DNA of 64,000 bases from JAGNRR01 sp964389575 (GTDB lineage Bacteria > Bacteroidota > Bacteroidia > Chitinophagales > Chitinophagaceae): NCBI GenBank assembly GCA_964389575.1, contig CAYMFF010000004.1:9547-73546 (forward strand), in the 5' to 3' direction. A program made the translations under genes and the position numbers. Below, piece by piece: positions 1 to 7,188 of the stretch. The notes below the pieces were generated by a model. The model did not search any database and was not told the DNA's origin. It saw only the letters and a list, made by a program, of their open reading frames with translations. Every line of letters starts with the position of its first letter. Positions within the stretch are counted from its first letter, which is position 1.

Positions 1-43
1 TTCTTTTATCAATCGATAGAACAAGCAAGATATTCGAATCCAG

Positions 44-51
44 TACTTTTG
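44..51 (+). promoter_or_regulatory. -7 promoter box (TACTTTTG)
   Basis: Exact match to the Bacteroidota -7 consensus TAnnTTTG, 31 bases before the ATG of the FAD oxidoreductase. No convincing -33 TTG lies 18-21 bases upstream. The first 82 bases of the window otherwise hold nothing I can name. Confidence 0.5.
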
Positions 52-82
52 TGGCAGGAATTGGTTTTCCGAACAAAACAAT

Positions 83-1330
83 ATGGATACAAGTGTTATT
101 ATTATAGGCGGTGGACTTTCTGGAATTACTGCAGCTAGGCAACTACAGAAAGACAAGGTAGATTTCATCCTTCTCGAAGCCACAGACCAATTAGGCGGTC
201 GCATTAAAACGGATATAGTAAATGGATTTCGTTTGGACCACGGTTTTCAAGTTCTTCTAACCGCCTATCCAGAAGTGCAACAATGGCTCGACTATCAAAA
301 ACTAAATCTGAAAAAATTTCTTCCTGGTGCTCAGTTATTATTAGATAATGGAAAACAATCTACTTTGGGTGACCCGCTGAGAGATTTCAGCAGTTTAATT
401 CCAACACTATTCTCTTCAGTAGCTACACTAAAAGACAAACTACTCATTTTAAAATTAAAGCAAAGACTTGCGAAGCTTTCAATAGAAGAAATTTTTAATC
501 AAAAAGAGATACAAACAAGAGAAGCATTATCTGAGGAATATGGGTTTAGTGAAAAAATAGTAAGTCAATTCTTCAAACCTTTTTTCACTGGAATTTTTCT
601 TGAAAAAGAATTAAAAACGAGTAGAAGAATGTTTGACTTTGTTTTTAAACAATTTGGCGAAGGTTACGCAGCAGTACCCAACAAAGGCATGCAAGCTATC
701 CCAGAATTATTAGCAGAACCGTTGGCTAAAAATAAAATCCAACTCAATACGCGAGTTTCAAAAATTGAAAAACAAGCAGTCCAATTGAGTAATGGCAGCA
801 GCTTGAAAGCTCCGCATATTATCCTGGCCACAGAAGCTACTGGACTTATAAATGAATTACATGAGGTAAAGACAAATTTTCAGTCTACCACTCACCTGCA
901 TTTTACTTCAAACACGCCACCTATTCAAAAACCAATCATTGCACTAAATACCAAAAAACAACGACTCGTAAACAATATCTGTACCATTAATAAAGTGGCT
1001 CCTGCTTATGCAAAAGAGGATGAAAACTTAATCTCTTTATCTGTAGTTGGCGAAACTGGGATAACAGAAAAAGATTTGGCCAAAGAGGTAAAAAAAGAAC
1101 TGAGAACTTGGTTTGGCAATGAAACAGAAACTTGGGAGCATTTACATACACGCACGATTCACTATGCGCTTCCAAACCAAGATAATGTCCTACATTCAAT
1201 AAATAACAAAACGTATCTGATAAGAAAAGGCCTTTACCAAGCTGGAGATCATTTGCTAAACGGTTCTATCAACGCCTCAATGAAAACAGGAAAAGAAGTA
1301 GCTCAACTAATTTTTAATGAAAACAAATAA
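83..1330 (+). CDS. FAD-dependent oxidoreductase, amine oxidase / protoporphyrinogen oxidase-like
   Basis: A 415-residue flavoprotein of the amine oxidase/phytoene desaturase superfamily. The N terminus has the dinucleotide-binding motif GGGLSG (residues 9-14), then an acidic residue after strand 2 (E32) and the GGR signature at 38-40. These are the usual FAD contacts. No signal peptide is seen, so it is probably cytosolic or membrane-associated. The central region (about 95-215) is helical and variable, and the C terminus around AGDHLLNGSINASMKTG matches the final FAD-binding segment of this superfamily. The substrate cannot be read from sequence; such Bacteroidota proteins are often named NAD(P)/FAD-dependent oxidoreductase. 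The gene has its own promoter box and is followed by a 78-base gap, so it may be monocistronic. Confidence 0.85.
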   Translation: MDTSVIIIGGGLSGITAARQLQKDKVDFILLEATDQLGGRIKTDIVNGFRLDHGFQVLLTAYPEVQQWLDYQKLNLKKFLPGAQLLLDNGKQSTLGDPLRDFSSLIPTLFSSVATLKDKLLILKLKQRLAKLSIEEIFNQKEIQTREALSEEYGFSEKIVSQFFKPFFTGIFLEKELKTSRRMFDFVFKQFGEGYAAVPNKGMQAIPELLAEPLAKNKIQLNTRVSKIEKQAVQLSNGSSLKAPHIILATEATGLINELHEVKTNFQSTTHLHFTSNTPPIQKPIIALNTKKQRLVNNICTINKVAPAYAKEDENLISLSVVGETGITEKDLAKEVKKELRTWFGNETETWEHLHTRTIHYALPNQDNVLHSINNKTYLIRKGLYQAGDHLLNGSINASMKTGKEVAQLIFNENK

Positions 1331-1408
1331 TTTCGATGCTATGTATTTAATTTTTTTCATTAAGCATTTGAAAATAAACAAACTTGACTAATTTCTAATT
1401 TAATAACT

Positions 1409-1813
1409 ATGCCATTCGCAATTAAAAAATATACTACCACAAAAACGGAAGAACAACTTAGAAAAGACCTTCTTAAAAATTTTGATATAGGTAATTATAA
1501 GGATCAGCTTCAATTAAGCCTAAAAAGAGAAGGAGGAAATCGTGGAATCATTCGAATACTTTTTCCTAAAATTAAAACATATCTAAAGCTGGATAAAGGA
1601 ACAGCTAAATGTAGAATGCAGCTGGAATGGTTAGGAGTTATTATGCTCATAGTGGCAATAGCAAATCTATTGATAATACTTTTTATTCCAGATGAAGGGC
1701 TTGAAACCATTCCGCTTTGGGGTCCAATTGCACTAAGTGCCTGGTATCTTATTTATAGTTTTAGCTCTATCCGAAGAAACTTAAAACTTTTAGAAGAAAC
1801 TTTTAAGAACTAG
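1409..1813 (+). CDS. Small membrane protein, two transmembrane segments, unknown function
   Basis: A 134-residue protein I do not recognise. The first 70 residues are charged and soluble-looking. They are followed by two hydrophobic helices, about residues 74-93 (LGVIMLIVAIANLLIILFI) and 102-120 (PLWGPIALSAWYLIYSF), and a short basic tail. There is no signal peptide. The ATG at 1409 is the first in frame and follows an AT-rich gap. It stands alone between the oxidoreductase and the flavin reductase, on the same strand as both. Coding character is supported by length, composition like its neighbours and a plausible membrane topology, not by family recognition. Confidence 0.6.
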   Translation: MPFAIKKYTTTKTEEQLRKDLLKNFDIGNYKDQLQLSLKREGGNRGIIRILFPKIKTYLKLDKGTAKCRMQLEWLGVIMLIVAIANLLIILFIPDEGLETIPLWGPIALSAWYLIYSFSSIRRNLKLLEETFKN

Positions 1814-1856
1814 AAATCCAACCGACATTTAAACATATTTGAAGCAAACTAAATTT

Positions 1857-1864
1857 TACCTTTG
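1857..1864 (+). promoter_or_regulatory. -7 promoter box (TACCTTTG)
   Basis: Exact TAnnTTTG box ending 8 bases before the ATG of the flavin reductase gene. A TTG at 1839-1841 could act as the -33 element, although the 15-base spacing is short. The leader would be only a few bases. Confidence 0.6.
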
Positions 1865-1872
1865 CCCAACTT

Positions 1873-2496
1873 ATGGCATATAAAGAATTTAGTAATGAAG
1901 AAATAGTGAATATGGATACAGATTATCGTATCCAACTGATAAATTCCTTAGGAGGCTACAAATCCTTGTGTTTAATTGGTTCTCAAAACGAGGAGCAACA
2001 ACAAAATTTAGGACTTTTCAATACTGTTTTTCATGTAGGATCAGCACCTGCACTTTTTGGTTTTGTTTGTCGCCCCGCCGATAGAGAGCGACATACCTTA
2101 GAGAATATTTTAGCAACTAAAAGCTACACCCTAAATCAAGTCAATAGAAAAATTTACAAACAGGCTCATCAGGCCTCTGCTAAATACCCAAGAGCTGTTT
2201 CTGAATTTGAAATAACAAACTTGACGCCTGAAATAAAAGACGGCATCTTCGCTCCCTTTGTTAAAGAAGCTTACGTAAAGTTTGCTTTAGAACTAGCAGA
2301 AACCCATGCTTTGTTAAATAAGAACACTATTGTCATTGGTCGAGTGATTCAAATAAGCATCAACGAAGAAGTAGTAGAAGAAAATGGATTCATTAATCTT
2401 CAAAAAGCAAAAACCATTGCGGGAAGTGGCTGTGACGCTTATCATAGCACTGAATTTATTGAGCGCCTAGCTTATGCAAGACCAGATAAAAGTTGA
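1873..2496 (+). CDS. Flavin reductase family protein (FMN-binding split barrel)
   Basis: A 207-residue cytosolic protein resembling the flavin reductase-like (DIM6/NTAB, FMN-binding split barrel) family. The core is residues 30-110: a strand with SLCLIGSQNEEQQQNLGLFNTVFHVGSAPALFGFVCRP, where the asparagine- and alanine-rich stretch contacts FMN in relatives, followed by the helical ENILATKSYTLNQV region. The C-terminal half keeps the strand IVIGRVIQISINEEVV. Family members reduce free flavins or bind FMN; the partner oxygenase is not visible here. Length and start fit the family, and the ATG at 1873 sits just after the -7 box. The next gene begins 120 bases later and is probably a separate unit. 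Confidence 0.8.
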   Translation: MAYKEFSNEEIVNMDTDYRIQLINSLGGYKSLCLIGSQNEEQQQNLGLFNTVFHVGSAPALFGFVCRPADRERHTLENILATKSYTLNQVNRKIYKQAHQASAKYPRAVSEFEITNLTPEIKDGIFAPFVKEAYVKFALELAETHALLNKNTIVIGRVIQISINEEVVEENGFINLQKAKTIAGSGCDAYHSTEFIERLAYARPDKS

Positions 2497-2577
2497 GTTG
2501 CAACAGCATTAAGGTCATCTAACCGTCACTTTTTCTCAACTTGAGTAAGTGATTAAATAATTATTCGTCTGATAATC

Positions 2578-2605
2578 TAATACCCTATTTGTTTCGTAGG
2601 TATTA
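2578..2605 (+). promoter_or_regulatory. Inverted repeat upstream of the TPR gene
   Basis: TAATACC (2578-2584) is mirrored by GGTATTA (2599-2605) around a 14-base spacer, 11 bases before the ATG at 2617. It is not followed by a T-run, so it does not look like a terminator. It could be an operator or a 5' leader hairpin. The assignment is tentative. Confidence 0.3.
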
Positions 2606-2616
2606 AAGAGACCATT

Positions 2617-3366
2617 ATGAAAAAAATATTTTTAGTGCTGATTGCCATTTACTCTTATAATTCACTTTTAGCAAATAGCAGTCAAGAGTTCGTCAATTTA
2701 GGACGCTCTGCTCAAGAAAACCTGAACGAGCAAAAAGCCTTAGCCTATTACAAAAAAGCGTTGAAAGTAAACCCTAGAAATATTGAAGCACTTAGTCAGT
2801 CGAGTATCTTATGTGCCAACATAGGCAACAGAAGTAAAAAAAATACAACGCGCGATGATTATTACAAAGCATCAAAAACATATGCCACACTAGCCTTAAG
2901 AATTGAACCCAATAATGCCAATGCCAATTTTGCAATGGCTGTATTTTACGGTAGAAAAGTATATACTGTGATGTTTCCTAAATCTCGAATTGCTTTATCG
3001 GCAAAAATTAAAAAATATGCTGAAAAAGCCGTTCGAATTCAGCCAAATCATTACGAAGCTCTTACAATACTTGGAATGTGGCATTATGAACGAGCCACGC
3101 TTACCGTGGCCGAAAAGCAAATTGTTTCAATTCTAGGCGGCCTTCCTAAAGGTTCTTTAAATGAAGCAATACAATATCTTGAGAAAAGCAAGTCTATTGC
3201 GCCTGAAAATATTACTAACTTACTAGCATTAGGAAATGTATATAAAGAACTTGGGAAAAAAGATCGTTGTTCTAAAATCTGGAGCAAAGCACTTCTTCTA
3301 AAAAATCAGTATCAAGACGATATTCAAAGAAAGAAAAAAATAAAACAACGATTAGCTAAACTATAA
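2617..3366 (+). CDS. Exported TPR protein resembling eukaryotic RMDN proteins
   Basis: A 249-residue protein with a signal peptide (residues 1-19, ending SLLAN) and TPR-like helical repeats. The first repeat is at about 22-57 (GRSAQENLNEQKALAYYKKALKVNPRN), the second at about 83-120, and further ones run to the basic C terminus. The second half contains LGMWHYERATLTVAEKQIVS, then a helix pair with YLEKSKSIAP and LALGNVYKELGKK. As I remember them, the eukaryotic regulators of microtubule dynamics (RMDN) have the same order of elements: an LG.W.Y motif, then a helix ending in a small and proline-containing loop, then a LAK.Y helix. The protein is probably periplasmic. Its last codons overlap the end of the convergent CDGSH gene by 6 bases. 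Confidence 0.75.
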   Translation: MKKIFLVLIAIYSYNSLLANSSQEFVNLGRSAQENLNEQKALAYYKKALKVNPRNIEALSQSSILCANIGNRSKKNTTRDDYYKASKTYATLALRIEPNNANANFAMAVFYGRKVYTVMFPKSRIALSAKIKKYAEKAVRIQPNHYEALTILGMWHYERATLTVAEKQIVSILGGLPKGSLNEAIQYLEKSKSIAPENITNLLALGNVYKELGKKDRCSKIWSKALLLKNQYQDDIQRKKKIKQRLAKL

Positions 3367-3600
3367 ACTATTGTGACTACCGTCACAGTAAGGCGGATTC
3401 TTCGTTTGCTTGCATTGACAAAGCCATACTTTCTTATCTTCCTCTTCTTTAAAAATTTGAGGTGCAAAACCAGTGCCTTTATGTGCACCATTGCATAAAG
3501 CTTGTGTTTCACTTAGCCCACAAGTACACCAAGCATAATTTTTATCTTTAATTGCGTCTAAGCTTTTTGGCTCTTTGGCCGCGCATTTTGGTTTATCCAT
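3361..3600 (-). CDS. CDGSH iron-sulfur protein with two motifs
   Basis: A 79-residue protein carrying two CDGSH-type iron-sulfur motifs. The second is canonical: CxC, threonine, proline, then CDGSH (CQCKQTKNPPYCDGSH). The first, CTCGLSETQALCNGAH, keeps the three cysteines and the histidine but has alanine for proline and CNGAH for CDGSH. Each motif is expected to bind a [2Fe-2S] cluster through three cysteines and one histidine. Twin-motif CDGSH proteins of this size are common in bacteria and are thought to act in redox or iron handling. No signal peptide is present. It lies tail to tail with the TPR gene and 17 bases before the stop of the DUF457-type gene on the same strand. Confidence 0.9.
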   Translation of the reverse strand: MDKPKCAAKEPKSLDAIKDKNYAWCTCGLSETQALCNGAHKGTGFAPQIFKEEEDKKVWLCQCKQTKNPPYCDGSHNSL

Positions 3601-3617
3601 ACCCCTAAGATAAAAAA

Positions 3618-4829
3618 TTATTTCTTCAAGCCTCCAATCCGACCCATTAAATCTCCGAATAAATTTCCAGCTCCACCTTTTTTAGGACCTTGCCTTCCAT
3701 TTTTCATTTCATAAATGCCATTGGCTAGTTTTTGTAAATGAAAATTAAAAATATAATCATCAGGCGAATCGCCTTTGCCATAAAAAGTCCCAAATCGCAA
3801 ATCGTTATACTGTATGGCACTATCAATATCCATTAAACAGAAATAATCTTTACTAAACCAACGCAATGTTTTCAGCGTTGGATCAGTATCTAAATTATCA
3901 ACTAGTTCATGACCTTTTTGCACTGAATTAAACTCAATTGGCACTTCGTCAAACCACGAATATTGCCCCAAATAAAACAAGCTGTCAGTTTCCAAAGTGG
4001 CGCTCCACAATATATTATTCAAAATAGTAGGACTTGAAGTAAAACGCTCAACCGGAATATTTTGTTTTGCATAAGCCTTCTCGAATTGGCTATCGATATA
4101 AAATTTATTGCATACTGTAAATGCTAAAAAAGCACAACTAACAATTAATCCTGCCGTATTCCAATACCGCCTATGGCTTGTTCCTCTTTTATAAAAAGCT
4201 GCCACAATAACGCATATTAGAAAAGGAAAGGTATATCCAAAGTCTACAACAGAAACCGTGTTGAAAGCGACCCTATAATCAGATATTGGATTAAATAATT
4301 GTGTGCCATAGGTCGTAAAACAATCTAATAGAGGATGCGTGAATAACGACCAGAAAAATAACCATTGCCAGTTTCTATCGCTAGCTTCAGGTGCAATCCA
4401 TCTTCCTGAAAAATAGCGTAGTTTAAAATGTAATATCAATAAAGCCAACAATAAAACAGATATAATGATTAATGGCCAATAATTACCCGGGAAGAAAATT
4501 CGCAAAACAAAATTTAATGCCGCTACGACCAAGCCAAAAGCAAATACCTTACTTATAACAGCTATCTCTTTATGATATTTACTTTTGTACTGCCAATTAA
4601 CTATCCAACCAAATACAAATGCACCAATAATTCCAAAAAAAACAGAGTGACTAAAACCTCTATGAAAAGCGAGATTGTCTAAGTCATTAAGAAACATGCC
4701 ACCGAGCACATCTAAATCAGGAATTGTGCCGCCAATAGCTCCCCATAGCATGGCACGATTGCCTATCTTTTTACCTAATACAGCCTCACCAACTGCAGCA
4801 CCTAATACTATTTGAGCTAAAGAATCCAT
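3618..4829 (-). CDS. DUF457 / YdjM-type membrane-bound metal-dependent hydrolase
   Basis: An integral membrane protein of the DUF457 (YbcI/YdjM) family. The N-terminal half has the hallmark residues: GAxGGTIPDLDVLGG near residues 31-45, then LAFHRGFSHSVFFG, and later a THPLLDCFTTYGTQLF segment. The conserved Asp/His residues of these motifs are the presumed metal ligands. Five or six transmembrane helices span about 55-240; the last 160 residues are soluble. I chose the ATG at 4829. An in-frame TTG at 4844 would add five residues but overlaps the -7 box at 4842-4849, and family members begin near MDSLAQIVLG. In the wider family, relatives have been linked to membrane or phospholipid maintenance, but the substrate is unknown. 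Confidence 0.8.
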   Translation of the reverse strand: MDSLAQIVLGAAVGEAVLGKKIGNRAMLWGAIGGTIPDLDVLGGMFLNDLDNLAFHRGFSHSVFFGIIGAFVFGWIVNWQYKSKYHKEIAVISKVFAFGLVVAALNFVLRIFFPGNYWPLIIISVLLLALLILHFKLRYFSGRWIAPEASDRNWQWLFFWSLFTHPLLDCFTTYGTQLFNPISDYRVAFNTVSVVDFGYTFPFLICVIVAAFYKRGTSHRRYWNTAGLIVSCAFLAFTVCNKFYIDSQFEKAYAKQNIPVERFTSSPTILNNILWSATLETDSLFYLGQYSWFDEVPIEFNSVQKGHELVDNLDTDPTLKTLRWFSKDYFCLMDIDSAIQYNDLRFGTFYGKGDSPDDYIFNFHLQKLANGIYEMKNGRQGPKKGGAGNLFGDLMGRIGGLKK

Positions 4830-4841
4830 TAATTGAATTTG

Positions 4842-4849
4842 CAAATGTA
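4842..4849 (-). promoter_or_regulatory. -7 promoter box (TACATTTG)
   Basis: Exact TAnnTTTG box on the minus strand, 12 bases before the ATG at 4829. It covers the alternative TTG start and therefore decides in favour of the internal ATG. Confidence 0.6.
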
Positions 4850-4912
4850 TTGAACAATCAATTCTGCTAGCTCAAGTGTTTCATCTAATATTTTTATTCC
4901 TACTTTTATTCT

Positions 4913-5293
4913 ATGCTTAACAAGCGGAGCATTTTAATCGTGTTACTGATACTTTGCCTACTCTTTCAATATTTTGAATGGGGTGAAAACACACGGGCAT
5001 TTGCTATCGAAATGATGTTGGATATTTTTTCTAAATCACGCACTATTTTTCACCCCTTAATAGTTTTACCCATGTTTGGTTTGGCGGGGCTTGTATTTAG
5101 CTTAGCCAATCCAAGAATAGGTAATCGAATTCTTTGGATTAGCATAGTTATTTCAAGTATTCTCATGCTTCTTACTTTCTTTGTAGCATTAATCAGCATG
5201 AAATTGAAAATGGCAATTTCACCTATTTTATTTATCACTTGTGCTGTTATTCTTTTTCTAAACCAGAACAGAAGTAAAAAAACATTCGTTTAA
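4913..5293 (+). CDS. Small integral membrane protein, about four helices, unknown function
   Basis: A 126-residue protein with hydrophobic helices at about 6-19, 43-63, 72-96 and 101-117. The last residues are basic (NRSKKTF), suggesting a cytoplasmic C terminus. I do not recognise the family. A near-consensus -7 element TACTTTTA (4901-4908) lies 4 bases before the ATG, so the transcript would be almost leaderless. It is divergent from the DUF457 gene across a 68-base gap that contains promoters for both. Confidence 0.6.
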   Translation: MLNKRSILIVLLILCLLFQYFEWGENTRAFAIEMMLDIFSKSRTIFHPLIVLPMFGLAGLVFSLANPRIGNRILWISIVISSILMLLTFFVALISMKLKMAISPILFITCAVILFLNQNRSKKTFV

Positions 5294-5310
5294 TTTTTTA
5301 CCTTTAGAGA

Positions 5311-5649
5311 ATGAAAAATATTCTAGCCATTCTCAGCCTATCCATTTTCTTCTCGTTAAATGCGAATGCACAAAAAGTATATTCTGTAAAATATGAATCT
5401 AGAGCAGACGTAAAAGTGTTTGTCGTAAAATACGAGTCACAAGCAGACCTAAAAGTATACAAGCAGAAATATGAAAGTCGTGCGAAAGGAAACAAAGGCG
5501 ACTGGCATTTTGTAGACTATGAATCTAGAGCAGATAAGAAAATTTACTTTGTGAAATATGAATCCAGAGCAGACCTTAAAGTGTACTTTGTAGATTATGA
5601 ATCTAGGGCTGGCTGGAGAAATAGCTCCAAAAAACATTTAATGTACTAA
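5311..5649 (+). CDS. Secreted protein with six 13-residue YES[RQ]A repeats, DUF6150 / 7(1) septoil knot-like
   Basis: A 112-residue protein with a signal peptide (residues 1-20, ending NANA). The mature part is almost entirely six copies of a 13-residue unit centred on YES[RQ]A, with the tyrosine at residues 28, 41, 54, 70, 83 and 96. The period is exactly 13 except for a 3-residue insertion (KGNKGDW region) between units 3 and 4. From memory, this signature (KYES-ADLKVY) belongs to DUF6150, which NCBI names the 7(1) septoil knot domain, a predicted deeply knotted beta fold. I cannot confirm the family hit here. There is no cysteine, lipobox or sorting domain, so the protein is probably periplasmic or released. 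A near-consensus box TACCTTTA (5299-5306) precedes the ATG by 4 bases. Confidence 0.8.
   Translation: MKNILAILSLSIFFSLNANAQKVYSVKYESRADVKVFVVKYESQADLKVYKQKYESRAKGNKGDWHFVDYESRADKKIYFVKYESRADLKVYFVDYESRAGWRNSSKKHLMY
5392..5610 (+). repeat. Six in-frame 39-base coding repeats
   Basis: DNA counterpart of the 13-residue repeats. Each unit contains a version of (T)ATGAATCTAGAGCAGA, with third-position and occasional first-position differences. The spacing is 39 bases apart from a single 48-base step between units 3 and 4. Variation falls mostly at synonymous sites, indicating old duplications under protein selection rather than recent slippage. Confidence 0.8.
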
Positions 5650-5674
5650 CTAGAAATCGGCAATCATTTTTTGT

Positions 5675-6313
5675 ATGAAAAAGTATTTTGCTGAATTAGT
5701 GGGAACCTTTTCTCTGGTTCTCATTGGCACAGGTTCCATGGTTTTAAATGAAGTGTATGAAAATGTGAGCCATCTCGCTATTTCAATTTCTTGGGGTGGA
5801 ATCGTAACGGCCATGATTTACATTTTTGGAAAAACATCTGGCGCGCACATAAACCCCGCAGTTTCTATTTCGTTTTCGATGACTAATACCTTTAATAAAA
5901 AATTTCTTCTTCAATACCTATTGGCTCAAATCACTGGAGCACTTCTAGCTTCTCTTCTCTTAATTCTTTTGTTCCCTTCCAGTAAAATATTGGGCGCCAC
6001 CCTTCCATCAGGTTCTTGGCAGCAAAGTTTTGCTATTGAATTTTTTATGACATTCATTCTCATGTGGGTAATTTTAATAGTCAGTCAGAATAGTAAACTT
6101 AAAAAATACATTGCGCTTGCTGCAGGTACGGTTGTAGGTTTAGAAGCTTTTTTTGGTGGACCGATTACTGGCGCGTCTATGAACCCTGCCCGATCTATTG
6201 CTCCGGCCATTATCTCAGGCAATACTCAACACTTATGGCTCTACATTGTCGCTACCATTTTGGGAGCACTCTTAGCAACTTTCATTTGGCTTCAGCTAAA
6301 AAAGAAAAATTAA
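5675..6313 (+). CDS. MIP family channel (aquaporin / glyceroporin type)
   Basis: A 212-residue six-helix channel of the major intrinsic protein family. Both pore motifs are present: SGAHINPAVS with NPA at residues 60-62 and TGASMNPARS with NPA at 170-172, followed by the filter arginine R173. The position of the helix-5 filter histidine of strict water channels (12 residues before the second NPA asparagine in AqpZ, by my alignment from memory) holds alanine (A158). This suggests a wider, less water-selective pore, perhaps for small neutral solutes. The protein lies in the inner membrane. Its TAA stop is interlocked with that of the convergent metal permease inside the palindrome TTAA (6310-6313). 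Confidence 0.9.
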   Translation: MKKYFAELVGTFSLVLIGTGSMVLNEVYENVSHLAISISWGGIVTAMIYIFGKTSGAHINPAVSISFSMTNTFNKKFLLQYLLAQITGALLASLLLILLFPSSKILGATLPSGSWQQSFAIEFFMTFILMWVILIVSQNSKLKKYIALAAGTVVGLEAFFGGPITGASMNPARSIAPAIISGNTQHLWLYIVATILGALLATFIWLQLKKKN

Positions 6314-7188
6314 ACCACTTTTTTACGCACCAATTTTCGGGGTAGCAATCCATACTTCGGCGCTAATAAGAAGCAAACTGAAAATAAAACACCCAGCATG
6401 GCCGTCATAGAACCCGGAATAGAACTATCGAGCCACTGAGCTAATGCATATCCCAATACCGAAGATAAAACTCCAATAATAACCGCCAGAAATAGCATCT
6501 GAATTAAATCATCTGTCAATAAATAAGCGGAAGCCGCGGGAACAACTAAAAATGCCACTACCAAAATAGCACCAACCGATTCAAAAGAAACGACCGTTAC
6601 TAAGGAGACCAAGGTCATCAATGCATAATGCCAAACCACAGTGGAAATCCCTACCGAAACAGCATAAAAAGGATCAAAAGTGGTTATTAAAAATCCTTTG
6701 TAGCCTATAAATAAAGCCACAACTACAATCAGTAAAACAAAAAACAAAATCCAAATTTTACGAGGTACAATATCTAAAAAAGTCCCAGTAACCAATTGAT
6801 CTAACGGAATAAATAGAATTTCTCCATGCAACACACAATCAGCATCTAAATCCATTTTATCTGCGAATACGGTTAGCATAATAATTCCAACGGCAAACAA
6901 AAAAGTAAATACCAATCCAATAGCAGCATCATTTTGCATTTTAGCCTTTTTACTAATAAACTCTATTAAAAAAGTAGTCAATACACCAACCAAGGCCGCG
7001 CCAATAAGCATAGGCAAGGAACTTCTTGAACCGCTTATGAGAAAAGCAATTACGATACCTGGCAAAACAGCATGCGAAATAGCATCTCCAATCATTGACA
7101 TTTTTCGAAGCACTAAAAAACAACCCAACAAAGCACATGAACTTGCAACCAAAACACCTGTGACAATAATCCAAAAAGAATAACTCAT
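6310..7188 (-). CDS. Metal ABC transporter permease (ABC-3 family), second subunit
   Basis: A 292-residue inner membrane protein of the ABC-3 family (ZnuB/TroC/MntB/SitC relatives). It shows the usual pattern of eight or nine helices, with the family signature LRKMSMIGDAISHAVLPGI near residues 27-45 and the cytoplasmic ATPase-contact segment. It is the last gene of a four-gene operon reading leftward (binding protein, ATPase, permease-regulator, permease). Its ATG overlaps the stop of the preceding permease by four bases (7185-7188), indicating translational coupling. With the other permease it should form a heterodimeric pore. Family members move manganese, zinc or iron, and sequence alone does not settle which. 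Confidence 0.9.
   Translation of the reverse strand: MSYSFWIIVTGVLVASSCALLGCFLVLRKMSMIGDAISHAVLPGIVIAFLISGSRSSLPMLIGAALVGVLTTFLIEFISKKAKMQNDAAIGLVFTFLFAVGIIMLTVFADKMDLDADCVLHGEILFIPLDQLVTGTFLDIVPRKIWILFFVLLIVVVALFIGYKGFLITTFDPFYAVSVGISTVVWHYALMTLVSLVTVVSFESVGAILVVAFLVVPAASAYLLTDDLIQMLFLAVIIGVLSSVLGYALAQWLDSSIPGSMTAMLGVLFSVCFLLAPKYGLLPRKLVRKKVV

Noticed and set aside
1..138. Frame open from the first base and overlapping the FAD oxidoreductase start, possibly the end of an upstream gene
   Set aside because: The translation (ending with several tyrosines and tryptophans) resembles no family I know, would overlap the next gene by 56 bases and spans a -7 promoter box.
5392..5610. Regular 39-base repeats that could suggest a CRISPR array or minisatellite
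   Set aside because: The repeats are in frame, differ mostly at synonymous positions and make a coherent exported protein; there are no spacers or cas genes.
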